Shown piece after piece: positions 35,701 to 44,646 of a stretch of 64,000 bases of DNA. The DNA is taken from assembly GCA_946548085.1 (NCBI GenBank), contig CAMNPN010000011.1:1-64000 (forward strand), written 5' to 3'. A program made the position numbers and the translations under genes. The notes under the pieces are model-generated. The model was given only the letters and a program-made list of their open reading frames with translations, was not told the origin of the DNA and ran no database searches. The stretch's first letter is position 1. Each line of letters starts with the position of its first letter. The DNA is from an uncultured Prevotella sp. GTDB taxonomy: Bacteria; Bacteroidota; Bacteroidia; Bacteroidales; Bacteroidaceae.

Positions 35701-38700
35701 GTGGAGAATATCTTTGGTGGTTGTTACGGCGACTACGACTATAGCAACGCTGCTTATAGCCGTCGTGTCGGCGAGAAGAAGCCGCACATGGACAATGCCT
35801 TCGTCAACATCCGCCCGTTCCGTCATAATAGCAATGTCATCAAGAAGGTGTTCGGTGCCGGACAGGGCTATACCGGCGACCGCGACGGCGATAAGATGCA
35901 GAATCGCAGTTATGTGCTTATTGACATCCCGCAGGGCATGGACAACTTCCGTGGCACCGAGGTCTTTGGCGCTGGTGCCTACGATGGTCTGGGCATGGCC
36001 TTCACGCCTACTGAGGCAAAGGCTAACCCCGACAATGCCACTGCTGTTGTCGATCTTGTCCGCGGACAGATCAGCGCAGCCTATGGCGGTAGCTTCAACG
36101 AGGGCGTCACCCGTCGTACCATGGTCAACGTACCTGTTGGCTCGACCATCCATCTGGACAAGATATTCGGTGGAGCCTATGGTAATATCGTCAATAATCC
36201 GTGTGATGTCTATGAGAGCAATGTGAACTACCGCAGTTCCGATGCTTTGGTGTCGACCGTCTATGGTGGCAACAACAGTGTGCGCCGCACTGTCTATGCC
36301 AAGGTGAACGTCTCCTCAGAGGTGTGGTCTGACAAGGCGAAAGGCTATATGGGAACGGTCTATGGTGCCGGCTTCGGCCCGAACACCTGGGCAGAATACA
36401 CCGAGATCAACCTCGAGCGGGGCGCCATGGTCTATGAGGTCTATGGCGGTGGTCAGCAGGGAACGGTGCAGAGTGCCGGCAGTATCGATAAGTATATGGA
36501 GTGGAACCCGGTAGCGACAGCCTGGAACTTTGGCGACTACTACCACTACGGGGATAACTATTTCGGTAACACCCTAACCAACCTTGACAATGACTTGGTG
36601 AGGAGGGCAGAGCTTGATGTCAGGGCTAACCCGACCTATAAGTACAATACCAACGTCATCATCAACGAGGGTGCCACCGTGACCAACTACGTCTATGGTG
36701 GTGGCTATGGTAGTACGGCCGCAGTGACCGGCTCTACCTATGTGGCTCTCCTGGGCGGTACGGTGATGAAGGATATCTATGGCTCCGGTACCAGCGGTTC
36801 TGTGTCGGATACACACGATGCTAAGACCTTCAAGGCCAGTACCAATATCTATATAAAAGGTGGCACGGTGCGTAATGTCTATGGCGGCGGCTGGCGTGGT
36901 CATGTGGGTCGGCACGACGGACTCATCAGCGACATCGCCAATAATGCCAACGATATCTTCGGTGAGGCGAATGTCGTCATCGGCGATGTCGGCGGCAGCA
37001 GCTTCTTTAATGGCGTTCCAGCCGTTACCCGCAATGTCTATGGCGGTGGTGAAGGCGGTGCCATCTTCGGCACGGCCAACGTCACGGTCAACAATGGCTA
37101 TATCGGTTACCGTTATGTGAACGGTGAGTATGTTGAGGAACTCGACGATGTCGAGGTTGGCGACAACCAGCTCGACGAGGGCGGTAACGTGTTTGGTGGC
37201 GGCTATGTGGCCAACAGTTATGTCGACTCCACCAATGTAGTGATGTGGGGCGGCACCGTCCGCGGCGGACTGTATGGCGGCGGTGAGATCGGCCCTGTAG
37301 GGCGTGGCACGGTTCTGGCAGGTGCGCCCGAAGGACTGCACAGCAATGGTAAAGCCCAGATCTATATGCCTGGTGCAACCCAGGTGATTCTCTATAATGG
37401 TCATGTCATGCGTGACGTGTTCGGCGGTGGCCGCGGCTTCGACAACTGGGGCGGGGAGGGCTATATGACGGCCGAGGAGAAGAATACCATGGACCTCAGT
37501 TCGAAGGGTTTCGTCTTCGGCAGCACCGATGTCCGTATCCGTGGCGGTGAAGTGGGAACAGTGGCCAATGTGGCGAAGGGCTATGGCAACGTCTTTGGTG
37601 GCGGTAACGTAGGACTGGTTTATAGTGGTACGGGCGTGAAGCATGGAGACCGCGGCTCGCAGGCCATATCAGAGCTGTCCAAGGGATTGCCTGTCACTGG
37701 CGGCGGCTATTACTATAAGACGTGGTATCCTAATGAGGCCGACCGTGACAAGTGTGAGCTGAGTCTCGACTGTAATGTCGTCGTGGAGCCCTACGCCCTG
37801 GTGACCTCCGCAAGCGGCATCTCCCTCGGCGACAAGACATTCCGGCAGGGAGAGTATGTGCCCACAGACTACCTGAACCTGTTACAGGATAAGAACCATG
37901 ACAGCCGATGGAATCTCATCGATTATGAGTCGGGTGTCACCATCCATAATGCTGTCTTCGCTGGTGGAAATATCACCACGGGTAGCGACCAGGTGTCGGC
38001 CAGCACCTCTACCGTCTTTGGAAATGTGACGGCAGCCCTGCGCGATGTCTACAACCGCGACCTCATCACTCTCGGCACAGAGCATGTGGGTGGCCTTTAC
38101 GGTGATGGTAACCTGACGTTCGTCGATGGTTGGCGCGAGCTGCATGTTAGTAACTATGGTACCGACTACTACAGCACTGATGAGACCATCACCAAGGAGA
38201 CCTACAACAGCATGAGCGACCGTGAGCGCGCCTACTTCGTACTGAACTACCGTGTGAAGGAGGGCATGACTGTCAAGGATAAGTACAATGAGTCTCATAG
38301 TGCCGGATGGCGTGTGACCTCCGACGAGTTTAAAGACCTTTTCGAGGACACGGAGTTCATCGGCGAAGATGGCACGCCCAACATGGCTTACTTTGATGAG
38401 CTCGGCTTCTGCTCTATCTACGCCGGTCGTCTGCTGAACACCATCCAGCGTTGCGACATGGCAGCCATCTGGGGTAGTCGTATCGTGCTCCAGGGTGCCC
38501 GCGACCGTGTGCCGGAGAAGGCCGACTACACACGCTATACCATCAACCGTGTGGGAGAACTGTCGCTTAATCAGCAGAAGTCTTCGATTGATGGCGATGA
38601 TACCACCCACGGAAACTACTTCGGTATCTACAGTGTCGTGAACTACCTGGGTAACCTCACCAGCGACGTGTTCTTCACCCATGAGGATGTCTCTGGTTCA

Positions 38701-41700
38701 GGCTACTCATCTATCCGTACCACCAACAGTGCCAATCCCAACAACCAGGCGGATGGCACCACCACCTACTATGATTGGAAGATAAACCATGCAGGCAAGT
38801 CCAACCGCAACAATGCCACCAGTCCTAACAAGGTCTGCCTGGCATCGGGCGTCTATCTGGAAATTATCCGCGAGGAGAGTGAAAAGTCTGGCAAGACCGA
38901 GTGGGGGCTCATCACCGGCGTTGTCGAACTCGACCTCATCGACGTGAAGACCGGTCTTGGTGGCGGCTATGTCTATGCCCGTAACCAGCACGGTATCAAG
39001 TCCTGGCACAGGGATTGGGAGAAAGTGAACCTGTCTCCCTACAACCTTACGGCCCGTACCTATAAGCGATTCACATATACTGATAGTAGTGAGTCTGATC
39101 TCAGAGAGGCGGAGACATCGGGTAACTTCGTCCACAACACCAAGCAGATTGTCGACGACTGCTATCCTAACATCAATGCCTACGTCAAGACCAATTCGCC
39201 CTATTCGGAGGCCCACTACTGGTATATCAAGGGCTCTGTCTACGTCTACGACCAGTATATCTCTGCCTATACCGGCTCTGCCAACGCTTATGCCGAGACG
39301 GTGAACATCCCGCTCACCATCTCTGCTGCCTCGCACGGCAGGATGACGCTGCGCGAGGTCCAGCCCAACCGCTATGCTTATTATAATAATGAGGGAGCAC
39401 CCCTTGGCAATGAGGGCAGTGTCATCATCAACGACATCACCTACAAGGCTGGCGATCCTATCGACTACTGGACCTACCAGTCGCTCTCGGCCGTCGACCA
39501 GTCACGCTTCGTGGATGAGGTATATACCACGATTGCCGAGTGTAAGATCGGCGATACCACCTATCCGGAGGGCACTATCCTGTTGCCGTCGGATTACGAG
39601 AAGCTGAGAAACACGGCACCGAAGGAGGTGGTCGATGAGGACGACGCCGAGGCTGTTCCTGCTGTCTATCATGTCGAGCAGGGTAAGGATGTGGCGTTTG
39701 ATTTCGTGTTCCGCCCGGCTAACAACATCGGTCACGACACGGGTTATGTGCTTACCTACGATGTGAACAACCCATCCGTTTGGAGCGACTATTACACCAA
39801 GGTAGATGGCGGTACTGGTAAGACCATCAGCTTAGATGCCTACAACGCACTGAGCGATGAAGAGAAGCAAAACTATATCGTCGGTCCTACCTACACGCCG
39901 TTGTCGGGCGGTGTCTATGGCCAGCGTAAATACAATCATGGTGAGATCATCGCCAAGCATGTCGTCGATGACTATCCTGCCACGCTCGTCACTGGTCGTG
40001 ACGACCAGGCCGTGGTTGAAGAGGCTTACGTCGTTACCAAGGAGCTGACCACCTCGAACAAGACCGGCACCGAGCAGCATCTCTATCCGGGAACGCCTGT
40101 GGTCCAGTCTGCCTATACGGCTGCTCAGTGGTCTGCCTTGTCTGCAAGCCTTTCGAAGGCGACGGTATGTACTACCACGCTGGAGATGCCAAGTGGCGAT
40201 CCTGTCTTTGCTGGCAGCTTGTTGTCTGTCGCCGAGGTGAATAGCTTGAAGCAGACCTTGAAGGCTGCCAACACGACGTGGACTGATGCCGAGCTGGACA
40301 AGTATCTGAAGAACTATCTCGACGATGCCTACTACTGCTCAGAGGAAGGCCTCTATGGCGGTTCCTTCTTCGAGGCCGGCAAGTCGTACAGTGCCCTGAA
40401 GGCATGGTGTTCGCTGACTGACGAAGACCGCACGAAGTTCCGTTATAACTATGACGGACTCGACCTCTTCATCGATCCGACCTATGGTGGCGGCTACGGC
40501 AACAAGGTGCAGTACGACGGCTACATGCCGGGCAGCTCCATGTCGTCGACCACCCCGCAGTATACCGGCAGCACAACGCTCACTCCGAAGCTCTACTCTC
40601 CAGCCCAGCCCGTCGACTATGAGGCGGAGTACACTGGTGGCGACGGTGTCAACGACCTTACCTATATCGATGAGAAAGGAAAGTCGGTGACGGTACGCCG
40701 CGGCTATGACAACCGACTCAAGCGGGCTGCCTTCGAGGATATTCCTAACGAGCGCATCCACTGGGCTCCTGTCATCATCCAGGATCCCGGCACGTATTAC
40801 GTGGTTAAGGAGGCATTCATCAGCGGTGATATCCCCTATACCGTCGGACAAGTGATCGACTCGAAGGTGTACAGCTCATTGAGTGCTGACAAGAAGAGGT
40901 ACAACATCGACCCGATAGTGATCAAGGAGAGTGATGTCTCTGAAACTGGCGAGGCTCTCCACCTCTACTATTGCCGTGAGGCCTACACCATCAATGAGAA
41001 TGGCGAAGGCAAGCCTGTCACCACCCTGGGCATCAAGAGCGGCTCCACCGTCTCTACCTATGGCATAGGCGATGTGGTGCCGACGGGTGTCCTCATCAAT
41101 GAAGCCACGTATCAGACGCTGGTGAACAAACAGGCGGGCTTCGTCATCCATGGCATGTCGCCAGAGGAGACCACCACGCTCTATGTCGCCCGCCAGTCGG
41201 ACATCTACAACCTCCAGAAGGAGAAGATCATCACCGTCATCTACCTCTATGAGTATGAGGAGAGCGACGAGACGGGTAACAATATCACGCCTGTCAGTGA
41301 GCGTCATATCGTCAATATCCACATCAACTTCGAGAGTGGTGTGCCTGAGATAGGACCGCTGAGCAAGCCGTCTACCGTGATACCTGGTACCACCGTGGGT
41401 CTGAAGATCCCGACCGTCACGCCGGGTGCTTTCGAGATCACCAGTTCGGGATGGGAGATCTTCACGAATGAGGATGATGCTGAGCTGCATGTCAACGGAC
41501 AGCCCTACCAGAACAACAATACCCCGATGTACTGGTATCAGAACAACTACTGGGTGGCCTACTATGCGCAGACCTATCTGGGCAAGACCTACTCGAACCC
41601 GGTACAGTTCTCCGTGGCCAACTACCACGACCTGAAGAAGGTGATGGACGACAAGCAGAACCACTACTTCATCGATCATAAGGATGTAGACCGTGCACCG

Positions 41701-44367
41701 AAGATCTATCTCAACGACTACAAGGTGGTCGACGAGAACGGTCAGGAGACGGCCGACAGCCAGAACGGTCTCGACCTGCTGAAGGATCTCTACGACCTGA
41801 GTCGTCTCAACAGTACGTCGACAGGCGTCACCAATGGTGTCGTCACCGCCGATGGCAGTCTGAATGGCCACTCGCTGATGGATGACCGTGTGAAGGATGC
41901 CAAGGGCCTGGAGTTCTTCCTCCATACGAACATCGACCACAGCGGCTCGGCATGGACGCCGATAGCAGCGGTGTCTGACAATGCGGACAACGGCTGCTTC
42001 GAGGGTACGCTCCACGGTGAGGGATACTACCTCAGCGGCATGACGAACTCATTGTTCGGACGCCTCTGTGGATCGGTCTATAACCTTGGCGTCATGGGCT
42101 CGTTCACCTCTGCCGGTGTGGCAGATACTGGCGACGGCTACGTGGCCAACTGCTGGGTGAAGACTACCGGCACGCCTGCTGAAGGTGTGAAGGCCGTCTT
42201 CGGCAACCCGTCGGCTGTCGATGGCAGCAAGCAGCTGTTCAATAGTTACTATCCCGAGACGAACGCCTTCGCTGCCGGCGATGCACAGAAGATGCCGGAG
42301 AAGGCCTTCTACAATGGCGAGGTGGCCTACAACCTGAACGGCTATTATTTATATAAGAGGTATTACGACCACAACAGCACCGACTTCGGCACGACGCCAC
42401 AGTCATACAGCTACTTTGTCGAGGAAACCGCTGTCGATGCCGCCGATGGCAGTGCCACGACGTCGTTTGTGAAGAAGGACGGCAAGTACGGTACCGACTT
42501 CACGAAGTTCACCTACGTTGAGGACCGTTATGCCGATGGTGACTTCTACTATGCCGACGGTGTCATCCCCGAGGGCGTGAACCAGCGGGAGTACATCGAT
42601 GAGCAGGCAGAGGATATTGTGAAGCACTACTATCCGTTGTGGCCGGATGACTATCTGTTCTTCGGACAGACGCTGAACTACGGTCATGTTGAGGGCTACA
42701 ACCATCAGGATGTGCCGTCGACTATCGCGAAGAGCGATACACGTCTGGTGACCTCTGAGTCGGGCAACCGTGTCTACCGTGCACCGGCATACTTCAAGAA
42801 CAGCGTGATGCAGAAGGTTCACTTCAACCCGTATGCCATCTTCGCTACCTCGAAGTTTGAAGATCCTGCCACCGTCGCCCATAAGGACCTGACGGCCATT
42901 GACTTCACGGGCTACAACGATGTGACGAAGGGCTACAAGAAGGGACTCGTTGCCAACAGCGACGGCTCTTCACACTTCTTCCCGCCGTTGCTCGACGAGG
43001 CAGGTCTGACGGGCTTCCACAATGTCGACCTGACGCAGAACCTGCTCGTCTACTCGCCTGACCAGCAGACGAACCAGGCCACGTACGACGTGCTCGACAA
43101 CTACCTCGACGACATTGCCTGCGTGGAGGAGGCCGACGACGAGACGACTGCCGACATCGACGAGTCGCTCTACCGCAGGGTCGGTGCCGTGAAGCCTGCT
43201 GACGTCATGGGTGTCAAGGGTCATCTGGTTGTGGCTACGGGCAACGCCTATGTCACCGACCGCGACCACTTCCTCGTAGACCGTCAGGACTTCAATGCAC
43301 CGATAGCTTACACCTTCGGCGCAGAGAACCGTATGTGGTACCAGCGTACGCCGGATAACTATGTCGACGAGAAGAGTGGGTGGGAGGCAGTGAGCCTGCC
43401 GTTCAGCGCCGAGCTGGTGACCACCCAGACGAAGGGTGAGATCAGCCACTTCTACGACGGCAGCACCACAGGCCATGAGTACTGGCTGCGCGAGTTCAAG
43501 GGCGGTGCGGTATCGAGCACCGATGCCAGCACCTTCGTGGCAAACTTCAACAAGCCGGCTGCCGGCACGGCAAAGAAGTATTACACGAACACGTTCCTCT
43601 GGGACTACTACTATAGTTACGACACCTATCTGGATAAGAACACCGACGAGTATCAGAAGACGTACTATCAGGACGAGCATGTCTACAGCGGCTATCCTTA
43701 CAATGCTGCGGGTACGGCTTATATCGTGGGATTCCCAGGCAGCCGTTACTATGAGTTCGACCTCAGCGGACAGTTCGTGCCGCAGTACACCCATAAGGGA
43801 GACCTTGGTGCGCTCGACGCTCAGACCGTCACCTTCGCCTCGGCGACGGGAGCCTTCGTAGCCGTCAGCGACGGTGAACTGAAGAGCGCCACGGCCAATG
43901 GCTACAATTTCGTGCCGAACTACCTGAACACCACACTGTCGGCGGCTGCCGGCTACGTGCTCAACGGTGAGGGTAGCAGTTTCGACAAGAGCACCACCGA
44001 TGCTGTGGTCGGTGCCTTCAGACCGTACTTCACAAAGGCTTATGGCGGAACCCGTACCGTGGGCTCGGATGTCGTGGAGCACATCGTCTTTGGCAGCGAC
44101 AGCGGCACAGGTATCAGCCAGCAGGGTGATCCGTCGAATGGCCTCGACGGCACATTGAAGATATACGCCAAGAAGCGCACGATCATCGTGGAGTCGTCGC
44201 TGAACCATACTGCCGAGGTGAGCATCTACACGCCTGCCGGCATCAAGGTGGCCTCGTTCGCCGTCAAGGCCGGTGAGACCGTCGAGACGCAGGCCGCTGT
44301 CGGTGGTGTCTACATCGTCCAGGGCAATGCCAACAAGGTCTACACCAGGAAACTGATCGTCCGCTGA
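32701..44367 (+). CDS. Giant (3888 aa) YGGG-repeat surface protein with a T9SS-like C-terminal sorting domain
   Basis: Uninterrupted ORF; signal peptide LLLCIALFSAPCSMFNVFAQ; many VYGGGN/VFGGG repeats; C-terminus AEVSIYTPAGIKVASFAVKAGETVETQAAVGGVYIVQGNANKVYTRKLIVR. Confidence 0.85.
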   Translation: MIKGILHKIDRQTALKRLLLCIALFSAPCSMFNVFAQITIGGNVYGGGNAGATEGQTKVVVRAGEIQGEVYGGARQADVKGSAFVNIDGEHMSGDILINRVFGGNDISGTIGSSETLQTTVPTELTHAADYGITNENTYNAYVLTTPERTQTATTGEGDAATTTTTKPYGIFIGQLFGGGNGDYDYTKEEFAGKSAPNLVKTYLELRGGTIAYVYGGGNNATVTEATDICIDNGAGVTTSIPASASGTAENKLRDLERLKTMGIAVLGDVVERDLYHFSRVFGGNNKAEMKIRPTWHLLKGNIENLYSGGNEGDMTSPEGLVLQIDKGSEIMVHNVYGGCRKADVRPLYADGTDVPNADIKLNPNPNNIPAGFSARTRILGGNITNVYGGNDISGNVYGGNTVGIFTTIHGDVYGGGNGSYPYTDNAALKDHDYYRDYYYDPGDNSVEALNNHRPNAEQVSILLRGTEAEPVFVEGAVYVGGNSASLQKLTDIPNRQAHVKIGSYVTVDKVFLGNNGENMVKSNVADDANDIGEGVLRTFANTTIAGSKFNSIDLTDASLFAKYMEGCAMKLMPGVLFESKANGAPYDYEHYSSQFGSFYFGGNVGSMMTDGLTDILLDDNVIIYNKVVGGCNKADVDATEFNAAFKGGLLGSPDANGDKLKLTFAGLKVQPKRWKNPDDLTQGLVWNTYIGDTPVDAPTDLPSGGTSSVNDKNRRLKGGNVYGGCYESGHVNGNVIINLNKSLVDRQGDFAIFDQVEKDEGEAKLYHNSVNGEEYQYTITKRNSGVILDEQGMDVLGAALNVFGGGYGKSSEIWGTTTINLNGGYTFQIFGGGELGPVGNPSDTNTADYDTKYSTYINLNGAVAGVARDAEGDSEEMAEAEFIYGGGFEGLVYGSTHIHLGNGRIFNSFAGACNADILGHTETYVGSWTDKAGRTVTGFPWIRDHVYGGNDLGGHVLGSKSFVSQVSDVALPKVYGYSASNATPDVLTASAYMEYNQGRVENIFGGCYGDYDYSNAAYSRRVGEKKPHMDNAFVNIRPFRHNSNVIKKVFGAGQGYTGDRDGDKMQNRSYVLIDIPQGMDNFRGTEVFGAGAYDGLGMAFTPTEAKANPDNATAVVDLVRGQISAAYGGSFNEGVTRRTMVNVPVGSTIHLDKIFGGAYGNIVNNPCDVYESNVNYRSSDALVSTVYGGNNSVRRTVYAKVNVSSEVWSDKAKGYMGTVYGAGFGPNTWAEYTEINLERGAMVYEVYGGGQQGTVQSAGSIDKYMEWNPVATAWNFGDYYHYGDNYFGNTLTNLDNDLVRRAELDVRANPTYKYNTNVIINEGATVTNYVYGGGYGSTAAVTGSTYVALLGGTVMKDIYGSGTSGSVSDTHDAKTFKASTNIYIKGGTVRNVYGGGWRGHVGRHDGLISDIANNANDIFGEANVVIGDVGGSSFFNGVPAVTRNVYGGGEGGAIFGTANVTVNNGYIGYRYVNGEYVEELDDVEVGDNQLDEGGNVFGGGYVANSYVDSTNVVMWGGTVRGGLYGGGEIGPVGRGTVLAGAPEGLHSNGKAQIYMPGATQVILYNGHVMRDVFGGGRGFDNWGGEGYMTAEEKNTMDLSSKGFVFGSTDVRIRGGEVGTVANVAKGYGNVFGGGNVGLVYSGTGVKHGDRGSQAISELSKGLPVTGGGYYYKTWYPNEADRDKCELSLDCNVVVEPYALVTSASGISLGDKTFRQGEYVPTDYLNLLQDKNHDSRWNLIDYESGVTIHNAVFAGGNITTGSDQVSASTSTVFGNVTAALRDVYNRDLITLGTEHVGGLYGDGNLTFVDGWRELHVSNYGTDYYSTDETITKETYNSMSDRERAYFVLNYRVKEGMTVKDKYNESHSAGWRVTSDEFKDLFEDTEFIGEDGTPNMAYFDELGFCSIYAGRLLNTIQRCDMAAIWGSRIVLQGARDRVPEKADYTRYTINRVGELSLNQQKSSIDGDDTTHGNYFGIYSVVNYLGNLTSDVFFTHEDVSGSGYSSIRTTNSANPNNQADGTTTYYDWKINHAGKSNRNNATSPNKVCLASGVYLEIIREESEKSGKTEWGLITGVVELDLIDVKTGLGGGYVYARNQHGIKSWHRDWEKVNLSPYNLTARTYKRFTYTDSSESDLREAETSGNFVHNTKQIVDDCYPNINAYVKTNSPYSEAHYWYIKGSVYVYDQYISAYTGSANAYAETVNIPLTISAASHGRMTLREVQPNRYAYYNNEGAPLGNEGSVIINDITYKAGDPIDYWTYQSLSAVDQSRFVDEVYTTIAECKIGDTTYPEGTILLPSDYEKLRNTAPKEVVDEDDAEAVPAVYHVEQGKDVAFDFVFRPANNIGHDTGYVLTYDVNNPSVWSDYYTKVDGGTGKTISLDAYNALSDEEKQNYIVGPTYTPLSGGVYGQRKYNHGEIIAKHVVDDYPATLVTGRDDQAVVEEAYVVTKELTTSNKTGTEQHLYPGTPVVQSAYTAAQWSALSASLSKATVCTTTLEMPSGDPVFAGSLLSVAEVNSLKQTLKAANTTWTDAELDKYLKNYLDDAYYCSEEGLYGGSFFEAGKSYSALKAWCSLTDEDRTKFRYNYDGLDLFIDPTYGGGYGNKVQYDGYMPGSSMSSTTPQYTGSTTLTPKLYSPAQPVDYEAEYTGGDGVNDLTYIDEKGKSVTVRRGYDNRLKRAAFEDIPNERIHWAPVIIQDPGTYYVVKEAFISGDIPYTVGQVIDSKVYSSLSADKKRYNIDPIVIKESDVSETGEALHLYYCREAYTINENGEGKPVTTLGIKSGSTVSTYGIGDVVPTGVLINEATYQTLVNKQAGFVIHGMSPEETTTLYVARQSDIYNLQKEKIITVIYLYEYEESDETGNNITPVSERHIVNIHINFESGVPEIGPLSKPSTVIPGTTVGLKIPTVTPGAFEITSSGWEIFTNEDDAELHVNGQPYQNNNTPMYWYQNNYWVAYYAQTYLGKTYSNPVQFSVANYHDLKKVMDDKQNHYFIDHKDVDRAPKIYLNDYKVVDENGQETADSQNGLDLLKDLYDLSRLNSTSTGVTNGVVTADGSLNGHSLMDDRVKDAKGLEFFLHTNIDHSGSAWTPIAAVSDNADNGCFEGTLHGEGYYLSGMTNSLFGRLCGSVYNLGVMGSFTSAGVADTGDGYVANCWVKTTGTPAEGVKAVFGNPSAVDGSKQLFNSYYPETNAFAAGDAQKMPEKAFYNGEVAYNLNGYYLYKRYYDHNSTDFGTTPQSYSYFVEETAVDAADGSATTSFVKKDGKYGTDFTKFTYVEDRYADGDFYYADGVIPEGVNQREYIDEQAEDIVKHYYPLWPDDYLFFGQTLNYGHVEGYNHQDVPSTIAKSDTRLVTSESGNRVYRAPAYFKNSVMQKVHFNPYAIFATSKFEDPATVAHKDLTAIDFTGYNDVTKGYKKGLVANSDGSSHFFPPLLDEAGLTGFHNVDLTQNLLVYSPDQQTNQATYDVLDNYLDDIACVEEADDETTADIDESLYRRVGAVKPADVMGVKGHLVVATGNAYVTDRDHFLVDRQDFNAPIAYTFGAENRMWYQRTPDNYVDEKSGWEAVSLPFSAELVTTQTKGEISHFYDGSTTGHEYWLREFKGGAVSSTDASTFVANFNKPAAGTAKKYYTNTFLWDYYYSYDTYLDKNTDEYQKTYYQDEHVYSGYPYNAAGTAYIVGFPGSRYYEFDLSGQFVPQYTHKGDLGALDAQTVTFASATGAFVAVSDGELKSATANGYNFVPNYLNTTLSAAAGYVLNGEGSSFDKSTTDAVVGAFRPYFTKAYGGTRTVGSDVVEHIVFGSDSGTGISQQGDPSNGLDGTLKIYAKKRTIIVESSLNHTAEVSIYTPAGIKVASFAVKAGETVETQAAVGGVYIVQGNANKVYTRKLIVR
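32758..32804. repeat. Heptad-word array in the signal-peptide coding region of the giant gene
   Basis: TTGTGCA-TTGCA-TTGTTCA-GTGCCCC-ATGTTCA-ATGTTCA-ATGTTTT. Confidence 0.6.
32829..37650 (+). repeat. Dispersed GTCTATGGCGGT / VYGGG coding repeats
   Basis: GTCTATGGYGGY recurs more than 10 times (for example near 32829, 33706, 33857, 33888, 33936, 35548, 36438, 36689, 36877, 37035). Confidence 0.85.
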
Positions 44368-44390
44368 AGCCAAAACGTGAACAGAGCAAT

Positions 44391-44591
44391 GGGATTATTA
44401 TTAATATAGGAAATGCAGGGTTCCAGTCTGCCCGTAATGGAGAGTACGTCGACAAGTCGGAGCTGATAGGCGTGGTGAAAAGTACGCTCAATTCCGAGCA
44501 TCGGTTCAGTTGCGTCATCCGCTGCCGACGCTTCGGCAAGTCGATGGCAGTCAAGATGCTCTATGCCTACTGCGACCGCGAATCAAAGTAG
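44391..44591 (+). pseudogene. N-terminal remnant of a Bacteroidetes AAA-ATPase (DUF1703-type)
   Basis: Frame from 44391: GIIINIGNAGFQSARNGEYVDKSELIGVVKSTLNSEHRFSCVIRCRRFGKSMAVKMLYAYCDRESK*; ends right after the Walker-A-like region. Confidence 0.78.
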
Positions 44592-44646
44592 CATTCCTGT
44601 AAGATAGGACGATGTTGATTGATTCTTAGAATACTATTATATTTAT

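Noticed and set aside
33295-44373. Many long minus-strand ORFs (up to 467 aa) opposite the giant gene
   Set aside because: Antisense to a well-supported ORF; the composition (Val/Ile/His/Arg-rich) is what reverse reading of GC-biased codons gives, with no family motifs.
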